52,845 nucleotides of DNA, from contig JACQBQ010000013.1 in assembly GCA_016201905.1 (NCBI GenBank), forward strand, positions 1 through 52,845. Reading direction: 5' to 3'. Within the stretch, counting starts at the first letter, position 1, and the number at the start of each line of letters is the position of its first letter. Positions 17,623 through 26,035 of this stretch are shown here, one piece after another. This stretch comes from Candidatus Melainabacteria bacterium (lineage in GTDB: Bacteria > Cyanobacteriota > Vampirovibrionia > 2-02-FULL-35-15). The translations under genes were made by a program, and so were the position numbers. The notes beneath the pieces were generated by a model. That model was not told the origin of the DNA. It worked only from the letters and a program-made list of their open reading frames with translations, and did no database searches.

Positions 17623-17791
17623 CTTCCTTATGAAATTTTTCTAATAATTCTTCCATAGTAGTTAAATGACCACCCTTTTTTAAGATTTCATCCATTTCTT
17701 TTTTTGCACGAAGAACGCTTTTAACAACTATTGGATCATAAATCCAGTCATCTTCTTCATTTTTTTTTCTTTTCTTTGGCTTTGAACTCAT
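17600..17791 (-). CDS. antitoxin of the RelE/ParE pair
   Basis: A 63-residue highly charged protein beginning MSSKPKKRKKNEEDDW, with a helical C-terminus typical of toxin-binding segments. I start at the ATG at 17791. The frame is open to a TTG at 17812, but that codon lies upstream of the -10 box. It overlaps the toxin gene. The DNA-binding fold is not recognisable, and pairing is inferred from position. Confidence 0.7.
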   Translation of the reverse strand: MSSKPKKRKKNEEDDWIYDPIVVKSVLRAKKEMDEILKKGGHLTTMEELLEKFHKEDAKKIYD

Positions 17792-17891
17792 GGTTACTAC
17801 AATTATACCCAAACAGGATTTACTTAATGTTAACAGGATACCTAAATTTAGATTTTAACGTTATTTAACGCTAGCGGGGTATAATGTAACC
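17792..17891. promoter_or_regulatory. divergent promoters of two toxin-antitoxin operons
   Basis: This 100-base region drives both operons. On the plus strand GGGTATAAT (TATAAT at 17880-17885) ends six bases before ATG 17892. On the minus strand GGGTATAAT (TATAAT at 17807-17802) ends ten bases before ATG 17791. Both transcripts should therefore be leaderless or nearly so, and both reach ATGAG through TAACC. TTTAACGTTATTTAACG (17854-17870) contains two TTTAACG repeats, a possible antitoxin operator. Confidence 0.6.
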
Positions 17892-18113
17892 ATGAGAAAC
17901 ATAAGTATACAATTAGATGATAATTTATTTAAACAGTTTTCTATTCTTTGCGCTGAACTTGGCGCCCAGAAAAAAACTATAATATTAAACTTTATTAAGG
18001 ATTTTCTTGAAGAAAAAGAAGATGAACAACTTTCAAAATTAGCAGAAAAAAGAATGAAAGAATTTAAAAAAAAGAAACTAAAAACTATTAGTCACAAAGA
18101 TGCCTGGAAATAA
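17892..18113 (+). CDS. ribbon-helix-helix-like antitoxin
   Basis: A 73-residue protein. The N-terminal MRNISIQLDDNLFKQFSILC matches the beta-strand and first helix of ribbon-helix-helix (CopG/RelB-like) DNA-binding proteins. A charged helical tail rich in Lys and Glu follows and would wrap the toxin. It overlaps the toxin gene by 14 bases. It probably represses its own promoter together with the toxin. No Shine-Dalgarno is present, consistent with a leaderless transcript. Confidence 0.8.
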   Translation: MRNISIQLDDNLFKQFSILCAELGAQKKTIILNFIKDFLEEKEDEQLSKLAEKRMKEFKKKKLKTISHKDAWK

Positions 18114-18396
18114 AAATAAATATCTAATTGAATACTTACCACAAGTTATCAATAAAGATTTATTAGGGTTAAATAAAGAAATAAAAGATTTAATAAAAAG
18201 AAAGGTTGAAAGGTTGATTGAAGAGCCATTGCTAGGCTTTCCGCTTAAAGGTAAGCTTTCAGGATATTTTAAATTAAAAATCAGCAAATATAGGATAGTG
18301 TATAAAATAATTAATGATCAGCTAATCATACTAATCATTGCAATAGGTAAAAGAGATAATTTTTTTGTTTATAGCCTTGCTGAAAAAAGAATATAA
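18100..18396 (+). CDS. RelE-type toxin
   Basis: A 98-residue basic protein with the RelE fold pattern: helix KEIKDLIKRKVERLIEEP, then GFPLKGKLSGYFKLKISKYR, IVYKIINDQLIILIIAIG and the terminal KRDNFFVY. It resembles ribosome-dependent mRNA interferases. It overlaps its antitoxin gene by 14 bases and ends one base before the murE start, so murE could be co-transcribed with this pair. The residues KISKYRIVYK and KRDNF carry the positive charges expected at an RNA-binding site. Confidence 0.85.
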   Translation: MPGNKNKYLIEYLPQVINKDLLGLNKEIKDLIKRKVERLIEEPLLGFPLKGKLSGYFKLKISKYRIVYKIINDQLIILIIAIGKRDNFFVYSLAEKRI

Positions 18397-18397
18397 A

Positions 18398-19933
18398 ATG
18401 AATTACCAACTAACCATTAAAGAAATATCAAGCCTCTTTGGAATAAACATTGAAAACAATACTCCCATTACAGGAATTTCATATGATTCAAGAGAGGTAA
18501 AAGAAGGTGATATTTTCGTATGCTTAATTGGTGAAAAAACAGATGGGCATAATTTTGTAAAGGAAGCCAGTCAAAAAGGAGCAAAAGCAATCTTGGCTAA
18601 AAAAAATATTGATTCATCATTACCCATAATATACGTAAATGACACACAAATTGCAATTGCAAAACTAGCAAGTCATTTTTATAAGGAACCCAGTAAAAAA
18701 ATTAAATTTATAGGTGTAACAGGTACAAATGGGAAAACCACTACCACTCATCTAATTCAACACATCTTTGAAAAGAATGGTTTAAAAACTGCACTGATAG
18801 GCACACTTGGCACCAAAGAAAATATTACATCCGGCTATTATGATTCAAAACACACAACTCCACAGGCATCTGACTTGCAAAAGCAGTTAAGCACTCTTTC
18901 TGACAATGGTTTTACACATCTTGCTATTGAAGTAAGCTCTCATGCTCTTAGTCTGCACAGAGTAGATGAATGTAATTTTTCTGGCGCTGTACTTACAAAT
19001 ATTACTCAAGATCACTTGGATTTTCACCTGACCATGGATGAATACTCCAGCGCTAAAAGAAAGCTTTTTAAAATGCTAAATAATTCTTTTTGGAAAAAGA
19101 AATATGCAGTTCTAAATAAAGATGACAAGAGTTATTCAGAGTTTAGTAAATCAATCTCAAAGGAAATAAATCTATTAACCTACAGCATTAAAGAAAAATC
19201 TGACTTTCAGGCAAAGGAAATAAATTTTGAATCTGATGGACTTTCATTTATATTAATTTCTCCTAAAGGTGAATATAAAGTCAAATCAAAACTAAACGGC
19301 ATGTTTAATGTTTACAATATTTTAGCCAGCATTACAGTGGCTTACGCTGAAGGAATTAAAATAGAAAAGATTATTGAATCCTTAAAAGATGCAAAAGAAG
19401 TCAGCGGAAGATTTCAAATCATCCAAAGTACAAAAAACGGAAAAAACACTGAATCTGTCATGTGCATAGTAGACTATGCACATACACCTGACGGACTTGA
19501 AAATATTTTAAAAGCAGCACAATTAATCACAAAAAAAAGAAATACAACAGGAAAGGAAAGTAAACTTATCTGTGTTTTTGGATGTGGTGGAGATCGTGAT
19601 CCTACTAAGCGTCCTAAAATGGGGAAAATCGCTGAGGAATTAGCTAATCTGGTAATCGTAACATCTGATAACCCGCGCTCAGAAGATCCAAAACAAATTA
19701 TAAACGATATTTTAAGTGGAATTAAAAATACATCAAATATAGTTGTAGAGGCAGATAGAGGAGCTGCAATTAAGATTGCTGTAAAAAAAGCTTCAAATAA
19801 TGATGTTATTGTTATTGCAGGAAAAGGACATGAAGATTATCAGATTTTAAAAGACAGAACAATTCATTTTGATGACAGAGAAGAAGCAAAGAAAGCACTA
19901 GAGGAGGTCATGTCATTGCGAGGAACACAGTGA
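18398..19933 (+). CDS. murE: UDP-MurNAc-tripeptide synthetase (meso-DAP-adding type)
   Basis: A 511-residue Mur ligase that adds the third residue to UDP-MurNAc-L-Ala-D-Glu in the cytoplasm. The ATP loop GVTGTNGKTTTTHLIQHIF and the carbamylated-Lys region lie in the middle domain. The C-terminal domain has VTSDNPRSEDPKQI, whose DNPR motif indicates meso-diaminopimelate rather than lysine. I use ATG 18398, just after the toxin stop; a TTG at 18365 would overlap the toxin gene. The last residues, MSLRGTQ, and the stop codon come from palindromic element 1, so the native C-terminus was replaced. Confidence 0.93.
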   Translation: MNYQLTIKEISSLFGINIENNTPITGISYDSREVKEGDIFVCLIGEKTDGHNFVKEASQKGAKAILAKKNIDSSLPIIYVNDTQIAIAKLASHFYKEPSKKIKFIGVTGTNGKTTTTHLIQHIFEKNGLKTALIGTLGTKENITSGYYDSKHTTPQASDLQKQLSTLSDNGFTHLAIEVSSHALSLHRVDECNFSGAVLTNITQDHLDFHLTMDEYSSAKRKLFKMLNNSFWKKKYAVLNKDDKSYSEFSKSISKEINLLTYSIKEKSDFQAKEINFESDGLSFILISPKGEYKVKSKLNGMFNVYNILASITVAYAEGIKIEKIIESLKDAKEVSGRFQIIQSTKNGKNTESVMCIVDYAHTPDGLENILKAAQLITKKRNTTGKESKLICVFGCGGDRDPTKRPKMGKIAEELANLVIVTSDNPRSEDPKQIINDILSGIKNTSNIVVEADRGAAIKIAVKKASNNDVIVIAGKGHEDYQILKDRTIHFDDREEAKKALEEVMSLRGTQ

Positions 19934-20001
19934 CGAAGCAATCCCAGACTTAATAAATCGATCGAGATTGCCACGCCTCACTTTGTTCGGCTCGCAATGA
20001 C
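19912..20001 (+). repeat. palindromic element, copy 1 (90 bp)
   Basis: The element starts GTCATTGCGAG and ends CTCGCAATGAC, an 11-bp perfect terminal inverted repeat. Its interior is opposite in orientation to copies 3 and 4 (GATTGCCACGCCTCACTTTG). It starts inside murE, gives that gene its stop (TGA 19931-19933) and fills nearly the whole murE-aroE gap. Confidence 0.9.
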
Positions 20002-20013
20002 AAAAATAATAAA

Positions 20014-20844
20014 ATGCTAAAACTTGGAATAATCGGTTATCCACTAGAACATTCACTCTCACCAGTAATGCATACAGCTGCTTTACAGTATTTAAATATC
20101 AATGGGCATTACAGAGCTTATGAAGTCTCAGAAAATGAATTAAAAGGAATATTTGAACAGCTAAAAGGATCTGGCATGAAAGGTTTTAACGTAACTATTC
20201 CACATAAAATAAATATTATTCCACTCTTAGATGAATTAACAGAGACCGCAAAACTTGTTGGTGCAGTCAATACTGTAACTTTTAAAGAAAACGGAAAATC
20301 AATCGGTGACAATACTGATGCTATGGGTTTTTGGGAAGCAATACCAGAAAATCTAAGAAAAATAATTCCAGGAAAATCTGTTTCAATTCTTGGTTGTGGT
20401 GGATCTGCTAAAGCAATTGTGGCTGCTTTATTACTAAATGACACAAAACATATAAAGGTATACGGACGAGATGAAGAAAAGCTTACTAATTTTAAAAATT
20501 TTCTTGACTCAAGAATTGAAATAGATTTATTGAAAAATATTGATCTTTCTAAAACATCCATGCTGGTTAATACAACACCAGTAGGAATGCACCCGAAAAC
20601 AAATAACTCGCTAATTTCAATACAAGAATTAAAAAAACTACCTGCTGATGCAATTGTCTATGACATCATATACAACCCTTCCGAAACAAAGCTTTTAAAA
20701 GACGCAAGATCACTAAACCTAAAAACCATAAATGGAATAGAGATGCTAATTAGACAAGGTGCCTACTCACTTCGTATATGGCTTGAGCAGGACATAGCTC
20801 CACTTGGAGCCATGAGGCTTGCAGTATTACAAAGTCTCAAGTAA
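20014..20844 (+). CDS. aroE: shikimate dehydrogenase (NADP)
   Basis: A 276-residue enzyme of aromatic amino-acid synthesis that reduces 3-dehydroshikimate to shikimate. The substrate-binding N-terminus shows GYPLEHSLSPVMHTAAL and GFNVTIPHKINI (catalytic Lys), followed by VGAVNTVTF and GDNTDAMGF (catalytic Asp). The NADP-binding loop is VSILGCGGSAKAIVAALL. The length matches the family. It follows murE on the same strand, separated only by palindromic element 1, and is probably co-transcribed with it. No strong Shine-Dalgarno. Confidence 0.93.
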   Translation: MLKLGIIGYPLEHSLSPVMHTAALQYLNINGHYRAYEVSENELKGIFEQLKGSGMKGFNVTIPHKINIIPLLDELTETAKLVGAVNTVTFKENGKSIGDNTDAMGFWEAIPENLRKIIPGKSVSILGCGGSAKAIVAALLLNDTKHIKVYGRDEEKLTNFKNFLDSRIEIDLLKNIDLSKTSMLVNTTPVGMHPKTNNSLISIQELKKLPADAIVYDIIYNPSETKLLKDARSLNLKTINGIEMLIRQGAYSLRIWLEQDIAPLGAMRLAVLQSLK

Positions 20845-20856
20845 GCATTAATACTT

Positions 20857-23800
20857 TTAATTAACTTTTGATTGAGCTTTAAAAGAATAATACTCCTGCA
20901 AAGGCTTTACATCTGCAATTCCTGATTTTAAAGACTTAATTGCAAGTGCTGTAGCTTTAGCACCACGAGTGGTAGTCACTACCGGAATTGAATATTGAAT
21001 TGCAGCTTGTCTTATATATCTGTCATCTTCTCTGGCTTCTCTTCCTATTGGAGTATTTATTATTAATTGAACTTCTTTATTTTTTATATGATCAATAATA
21101 TTTGGCCTGCCTTCATAAACTTTTTTTACTTCTTTAACTTCTATACCATGGTCTTTTAAAACTTTTGCTGTACCGCTTGTCGAATAGATTCCAAGACCCA
21201 GCTCATACAATTCTTTTGCTGCAGAAATTATTGCATTTTTATCTTTGTCATTAACACTTATAAAAATATTTCCTCTTACAGGTAAAATCTGGCTTGCAGC
21301 CAGCTGTGATTTTGCATATGATTTACTAAAATCATTGCTAATACCCATTACTTCACCTGTTGATTTCATCTCTGGACCCAGGATTATATCTGAACCCGGG
21401 AACTTGCTAAAAGGTAAAACTACTTCTTTTACAGAAATATAATCCGGGACAATTTCTTTTAGTTTTAATTCAGCTATGGTTTTACCAAGCATGATTTTAC
21501 TTGCAGCTTTAGCCCATGGAATACCGGTCGCTTTAGACACAAACGGTATGGTTCTGCTAGCACGCGGATTAACTTCTAAAACATAAAGAACATCATCTTT
21601 AATAGCAAATTGTACGTTCATAAGACCAACTACATTTAGCTCTTTAGCAAGTTTTATTGTGGCATCTTTAATTGCCTGGATTTTTTCTTTTGGAATATTT
21701 TGAGGAGGTAAAGTGCACGCACTATCTCCGCTATGAACCCCAGCTTCTTCAATATGCTCCATAATTCCACAAATTAAAACTTCTTTTCCATCAGAGATTG
21801 CATCTACATCTATCTCAGTAGCATTTTCCAGAAACGTATCAATAAGCACAGGATGTTCTGGCTCCACTTCAAAAACTTTTTCAATAAACTTTTCCATCTC
21901 AGAAAGGCTATAAAATATTTCCATTGCTCTACCGCCAAGTACAAAACTGGGTCTAACTAAAAGCGGAAACCCTAACTGCTTTGCAATTTTAATAGCCTCT
22001 TCAACACTCATTGCTGAAGCAGACTTAGGCTGATTCAAGTTAAGTTTTTTTATCACTTCACTAAACAATTTTCTATCTTCAGCAAGCTGAATACTTTTTG
22101 GAGGCGTACCAAGTATTTTTACACCTTGCTCTTCTAATGACCTGGCAATATTCAAAGGTGTCTGACCACCAAACTGAACTATAACCCCTTGTGGATTTTC
22201 AAGGTTATAAATATTTAAAACATCTTCAGTCGTAAGCGGTTCAAAATATAAACGATCTGAAACATTATAATCTGTAGAAACTGTTTCAGGGTTTGAATTG
22301 ACCATTATAGTTTCATAGCCTTCTCCACGCAGTGCAAGCGATGCATGCACACAGCAGTAATCAAACTCTATGCCCTGTCCGATTCGATTTGGACCACCGC
22401 CAAGAATCATTACTTTTTTATTCTTTGTAGGCTTGACTTCAGAGTCTGATTCATATGTAGAATAATAGTAAGGTGTATATGATTCAAACTCACCTGCACA
22501 GGTATCAACTGTTTTAAAGACTGGACACACAGCATGTTTTTCTCTCAATTGCCTAATTGTATATTCTGAGATGGTTTTGTCATTGCGAGCCAAAGGCGAA
22601 GCAATCTCGATCTGGACTGCTTCGTCGCTCTTGCTCCTCGCAGTGACACATTGTGCAAGTTGCTTATCACTAAAACCCATGCTTTTTAATTTAAATAAAT
22701 ATTCTTTATTATCAAGTTCATTTATTTTTATTTCTTCAAGTTTTTTTATTTCAAAAACAATTTCTTCTAAATGTTTTAAGAACCACTTATCAATGCCAGT
22801 AAGTAAGTTTAGTTCTGAGATTGGAACACCTTTGTATAGAGCAGCATAGAGATATCTCACTCTGTCAGGAGTTGGTGTTTGTATGCGTTTTATTATTTCT
22901 TTAACGGGTAAATTTAAAAAAATCCTGTCATAAAAGCCTACCATTTTTATTTCAAGACCCCTTAAAGCTTTCTGGAATGATTCTTTAAAAGTTCTACCGA
23001 TTGCCATAACTTCACCGACAGATTTCATCTGTGTAGTAAGCGTATGATCTGCTCCAGGGAATTTTTCCTGAGCCCAGCGTGGTATTTTCGTAACCACATA
23101 GTCAATCGTAGGTTCAAAGCTTGCAAAGGTGGTTTTAGTAATATCGTTTGGTATTTCATCCAGCGTGTATCCAACAGCAAGCTTGGCAGCAATCTTAGCA
23201 ATGGGAAACCCAGTGGCTTTGCTGGCTAAAGCACTGGACCTGGATACTCGTGGATTCATCTCTATAACTACTACACGTCCATCTTTAGGATTTACAGCAA
23301 ATTGAATATTACTTCCGCCGGTTTCTACTCCTACTGCACGGATGATTTTTATAGACGCATCACGTAGGATCTGATATTCCTTATCTGATAAAGTCTGCGC
23401 TGGTGCAACTGTTATAGAGTCCCCAGTATGAATACCCATAGGATCAAAGTTTTCAATGGAGCAAATAATCACTACATTGTCAGCTAAATCTCTCATTACT
23501 TCCAGTTCATATTCTTTAAAGCCTAAAACACTCTCTTCAAGAAGAACCTGGTGAATTGGACTGCTTTCAAGAGCTTTATCTAACATCATTTCAAGCTCAC
23601 CCTGGTTATATGCAATTCCTCCACCTGATCCACCTAAAGTAAATGCAGGCCTTAGTACAAGAGGATAACCAAGTTCATTTGCTAAACAAATCCCATCAGA
23701 TTTTGACCTAGCTATATAAGACTTTGGTACTTCTAAACCAATTTCCTGCATTTTCTTTTTAAAAAGATCTCTGTCTTCTGCAAGTTTAATTGCATCGATT

Positions 23801-24156
23801 TTTGCACCTATAAGTTCAACTCCAAACTCATTTAAGATTCCACTGTTGTTTAGTTCAACAACAATATTTAACGCTGTCTGTCCTCCCATTGTCGGCAAAA
23901 TTGCATCTGGTCTTTCTTTTCTTATAATAGCCTGGATAAACTCAGCAGTAATAGGCTCAATGTAAGTCTTATCTGCAAACTCCGGATCAGTCATAATCGT
24001 AGCCGGGTTTGAGTTTACAAGAATAACTTCATATCCTTCTTCTTTCAAAGCTCTTGTAGCCTGGGTTCCAGAATAATCAAACTCGCATGCCTGACCTATA
24101 ACAATTGGCCCTGCACCAATGAGTAAAATCTTTTTAATGTCTTTTCTTTTAGGCAT
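20857..24156 (-). CDS. carB: carbamoyl-phosphate synthase large chain, with in-frame repeat insertion
   Basis: A 1099-residue enzyme that makes carbamoyl phosphate for pyrimidines and arginine. Order: carboxyphosphate ATP-grasp half ([30 protein letters not shown]), oligomerisation domain, carbamoyl-phosphate half ([29 protein letters not shown]) and an MGS-like regulatory domain from about residue 960. Residues 504-526, in the oligomerisation domain, are encoded exactly by palindromic element 2, which interrupts the usual sequence between LAQC and the [10 protein letters not shown] helix. Homologues (about 1075 residues) lack it. I start at ATG 24156 (MPKRKDIKK); a GTG at 24165 is possible. 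carA is not in the window. Confidence 0.95.
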   Translation of the reverse strand: MPKRKDIKKILLIGAGPIVIGQACEFDYSGTQATRALKEEGYEVILVNSNPATIMTDPEFADKTYIEPITAEFIQAIIRKERPDAILPTMGGQTALNIVVELNNSGILNEFGVELIGAKIDAIKLAEDRDLFKKKMQEIGLEVPKSYIARSKSDGICLANELGYPLVLRPAFTLGGSGGGIAYNQGELEMMLDKALESSPIHQVLLEESVLGFKEYELEVMRDLADNVVIICSIENFDPMGIHTGDSITVAPAQTLSDKEYQILRDASIKIIRAVGVETGGSNIQFAVNPKDGRVVVIEMNPRVSRSSALASKATGFPIAKIAAKLAVGYTLDEIPNDITKTTFASFEPTIDYVVTKIPRWAQEKFPGADHTLTTQMKSVGEVMAIGRTFKESFQKALRGLEIKMVGFYDRIFLNLPVKEIIKRIQTPTPDRVRYLYAALYKGVPISELNLLTGIDKWFLKHLEEIVFEIKKLEEIKINELDNKEYLFKLKSMGFSDKQLAQCVTARSKSDEAVQIEIASPLARNDKTISEYTIRQLREKHAVCPVFKTVDTCAGEFESYTPYYYSTYESDSEVKPTKNKKVMILGGGPNRIGQGIEFDYCCVHASLALRGEGYETIMVNSNPETVSTDYNVSDRLYFEPLTTEDVLNIYNLENPQGVIVQFGGQTPLNIARSLEEQGVKILGTPPKSIQLAEDRKLFSEVIKKLNLNQPKSASAMSVEEAIKIAKQLGFPLLVRPSFVLGGRAMEIFYSLSEMEKFIEKVFEVEPEHPVLIDTFLENATEIDVDAISDGKEVLICGIMEHIEEAGVHSGDSACTLPPQNIPKEKIQAIKDATIKLAKELNVVGLMNVQFAIKDDVLYVLEVNPRASRTIPFVSKATGIPWAKAASKIMLGKTIAELKLKEIVPDYISVKEVVLPFSKFPGSDIILGPEMKSTGEVMGISNDFSKSYAKSQLAASQILPVRGNIFISVNDKDKNAIISAAKELYELGLGIYSTSGTAKVLKDHGIEVKEVKKVYEGRPNIIDHIKNKEVQLIINTPIGREAREDDRYIRQAAIQYSIPVVTTTRGAKATALAIKSLKSGIADVKPLQEYYSFKAQSKVN
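22579..22647 (-). repeat. palindromic element, copy 2 (69 bp, in frame inside carB)
   Basis: Ends GTCATTGCGAG and CTCGCAGTGAC. It is exactly 23 codons long and in phase with carB codons 504-526, so it keeps the frame and contains no stop. Its centre carries GAAGCAATCTCGATC and GACTGCTTCGTCGC, as in other copies. Confidence 0.92.
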
Positions 24157-24166
24157 TTTTATCACG

Positions 24167-24203
24167 CAAAGTCAATTTTACAACAAGTGTAAAATTGGCT
24201 TTG
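24167..24203 (-). promoter_or_regulatory. leader hairpin before carB
   Basis: Arms of 15 bp with one mismatch (24167-24181 and 24189-24203; CAAAGTCAATTTTAC) and a 7-base loop lie 10 bases upstream of the carB ATG. No T tract follows, so it is not a plain terminator. It could affect translation start or RNA stability. Function inferred only from position. Confidence 0.4.
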
Positions 24204-24308
24204 ACTTCCAGAAATTTATTAAACTCCAATTCATTTCCATTATTCTACGACGTTTCGGTTTTTCGCTTAAGGAAAAACCTACACTTTAAATCAAGTTCAA
24301 CCTCCCCT

Positions 24309-24779
24309 CTAAAGCATAATTTTATTTTCACTCTCCAATTCCTTTACAAACAAAGCTATTTTTTCTTCGCTTGTAAAAAATCTAACTCCAAATCCATCCC
24401 ACGTATAATGATCTGATACAACATTTCCTGCATCCATCCAGCAAATCACAGAGTATCCTTTATGCGCTCTTTCTAGAATCAGCTCAAAAGAAGGTTCGAT
24501 TGGTTCAAATGAAAACATGTTATTTGTTTTACTCTCAAGAAAGACTTTGATACCATTGATTATATTTTCAATTTCATTAATTGGTTTTAGAGCAAAGACA
24601 TAATCACCAGCACCATTGTTCTTACTCTTTTTTTCAAAGACCAGTTCTTTTTCATCACTCTTCAAGAAAATCTTATAAGGAACCCAAGACATAGATGGCT
24701 TATTTGCGATTTGATCTTTTATGAAAAGTAATTTAAAACTGCTTTTTACTTGTTCATCTTCTGATAGTAGGATTGCCAT
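24309..24779 (-). CDS. conserved-looking hypothetical protein
   Basis: A 156-residue soluble protein without signal peptide or membrane segment. It alternates strands and helices, with a basic/acidic first half and the segment SVICWMDAGNVVSDHYTWDG followed by GVRFFTSEEKIALFVKELE. Sequence character is ordinary for this genome. I do not recognise the family. It lies between carB and ribF and shares its strand with carB, 153 bases upstream of it; the gap holds two hairpins. Function unknown. Confidence 0.6.
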   Translation of the reverse strand: MAILLSEDEQVKSSFKLLFIKDQIANKPSMSWVPYKIFLKSDEKELVFEKKSKNNGAGDYVFALKPINEIENIINGIKVFLESKTNNMFSFEPIEPSFELILERAHKGYSVICWMDAGNVVSDHYTWDGFGVRFFTSEEKIALFVKELESENKIML

Positions 24780-24886
24780 TGTTGCCTTAAACTTTTCTAA
24801 AAACCTTTGTATAAGATATCAGAATCAAACCATAAATGCTATATTGTTACCTGATGTAGGTATAGGCAATAAGGTAAATTCTTCAC

Positions 24887-24976
24887 GTCATTGCGAGCCG
24901 AATAAAATGAGGCGTGGCAATCTCCTAACACTTCACAAAATCAGATTGCTTCGTCACTACCGCTCCTCGCAATGAC
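24887..24976 (+). repeat. palindromic element, copy 3 (90 bp)
   Basis: Same terminal inverted repeats GTCATTGCGAG/CTCGCAATGAC, extended outward by AC/GT, with the interior GAGGCGTGGCAATCTC and GATTGCTTCGTCACT. It ends 12 bases before the ribF start codon, so it forms the leader of ribF. Confidence 0.9.
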
Positions 24977-24988
24977 GTCACTAGTCAG

Positions 24989-25933
24989 ATGAAAATCTAC
25001 ACTGAAATTAAACAAAACATTTTCCCTAAAGGTTCAAGCATTGCCCTTGGAGTTTTTGACGGCGTTCATTTAGGTCATACTGAAATCATTAACAATGCAA
25101 TTAAATATGCTAAAGAAAAAGGATTAACCTCTGCTGTAGCTACTTTTTCAAATCATCCTCATACTGAAATTACTGGACAGGCTCCAGCGCTACTTACTAC
25201 ATTTGAAGAAAGAGCAAAGCTAATTGAAAAGCTGGGTGTTGATGCTATTTTTGCATTAGAGTTTGATTCAAAATTAAGACATATGAGTGCTCAGGATTAT
25301 TTTACAAAAGTGTTGATTGATTGTTTAAATTCAAAGTTTATAAGCATAGGCTACGATCATAAGTTCGGGTTTAATCAGGAAGGAAACCCAGACAAATTAA
25401 AAGAATGGGGTAAAAAGGTAGGAATTATTATTCATGTCACCCCCCCTATAAATATTCATGATGAGCCTGTAAGCAGCACAAGGATTAGAAAAAATCTAAG
25501 TGCAGGACAGGTAAAATCAGCAAGTAAATTGCTTGGAAGATATTATTCTATATCTGGAAAAGTCACACAAGGTCTTAAGCGAGGTACAGAGCTTGGTTTT
25601 CCTACAGCAAATCTTATGCCACTAAGCGGACTTGTCATTCCAGGTGCTGGTGTTTATGCTGGCTGGGTTACTCTTATGGAAAGTGAGGTTGCGCGACCTC
25701 ACCTTCCATGTGTAATAAACATTGGACACTGTCCGACTTTTAAAGAAGAGACAAGTGAATTAAAAGTAGAGGCACATATTATGGATTTTCCATATAGAGA
25801 ACTCTACAACGAACAAGTAAAACTTGAGTTTGTGGAGAGACTAAGAAATGAAGAAAAGTTCTCATCAAAAGAAGAACTTATAAAACAAATTAAAAAAGAT
25901 TGTGAGATGGGAAGAAAGATCTTAAGCAATTAA
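24989..25933 (+). CDS. ribF: bifunctional riboflavin kinase/FAD synthetase
   Basis: A 314-residue enzyme that phosphorylates riboflavin to FMN and adenylates FMN to FAD. The N-terminal nucleotidyltransferase domain has ALGVFDGVHLGHTEI and VSSTRIRKNLSAGQV. The C-terminal flavokinase domain has GRYYSISGKVTQGLKRGTEL and GFPTANLMP, then GVYAGWV and VINIGHCPTF. A loop between the last two is coded by a 30-bp near-palindrome (25678-25707) giving ESEVARPHLP. The start follows element copy 3; I see no good Shine-Dalgarno. Confidence 0.93.
   Translation: MKIYTEIKQNIFPKGSSIALGVFDGVHLGHTEIINNAIKYAKEKGLTSAVATFSNHPHTEITGQAPALLTTFEERAKLIEKLGVDAIFALEFDSKLRHMSAQDYFTKVLIDCLNSKFISIGYDHKFGFNQEGNPDKLKEWGKKVGIIIHVTPPINIHDEPVSSTRIRKNLSAGQVKSASKLLGRYYSISGKVTQGLKRGTELGFPTANLMPLSGLVIPGAGVYAGWVTLMESEVARPHLPCVINIGHCPTFKEETSELKVEAHIMDFPYRELYNEQVKLEFVERLRNEEKFSSKEELIKQIKKDCEMGRKILSN
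25678..25707 (+). repeat. 30-bp near-palindrome inside ribF
   Basis: Arms GGAAAGTGAGGT and ACCTCACCTTCC pair with one mismatch around TGCGCG. It is in frame, encodes ten residues and lies at a loop where riboflavin kinases vary in length. Confidence 0.6.
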
Positions 25934-25934
25934 T

Positions 25935-26024
25935 GTCATTGCGAGCCGAACAAAGTGAGGCGTGGCAATCTCACTAACTTTTACGTTTTTGAGATTGCTT
26001 CGTCACTGCGTTCCTCGCAATGAC
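25935..26024 (+). repeat. palindromic element, copy 4 (90 bp)
   Basis: Nearly the same as copy 3, with ends GTCATTGCGAG/CTCGCAATGAC. It starts two bases after the ribF stop (TAA 25931-25933) and ends 12 bases before the stop of the convergent lyase gene. As a long hairpin between convergent genes it could act as a two-way transcription barrier. Confidence 0.92.
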
Positions 26025-26035
26025 AGTGCTAGTTA

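Noticed and set aside
20118-20561. A 147-residue frame antisense to aroE
   Set aside because: Complement of the shikimate dehydrogenase gene; Ser/Phe-rich, as expected of a shadow.
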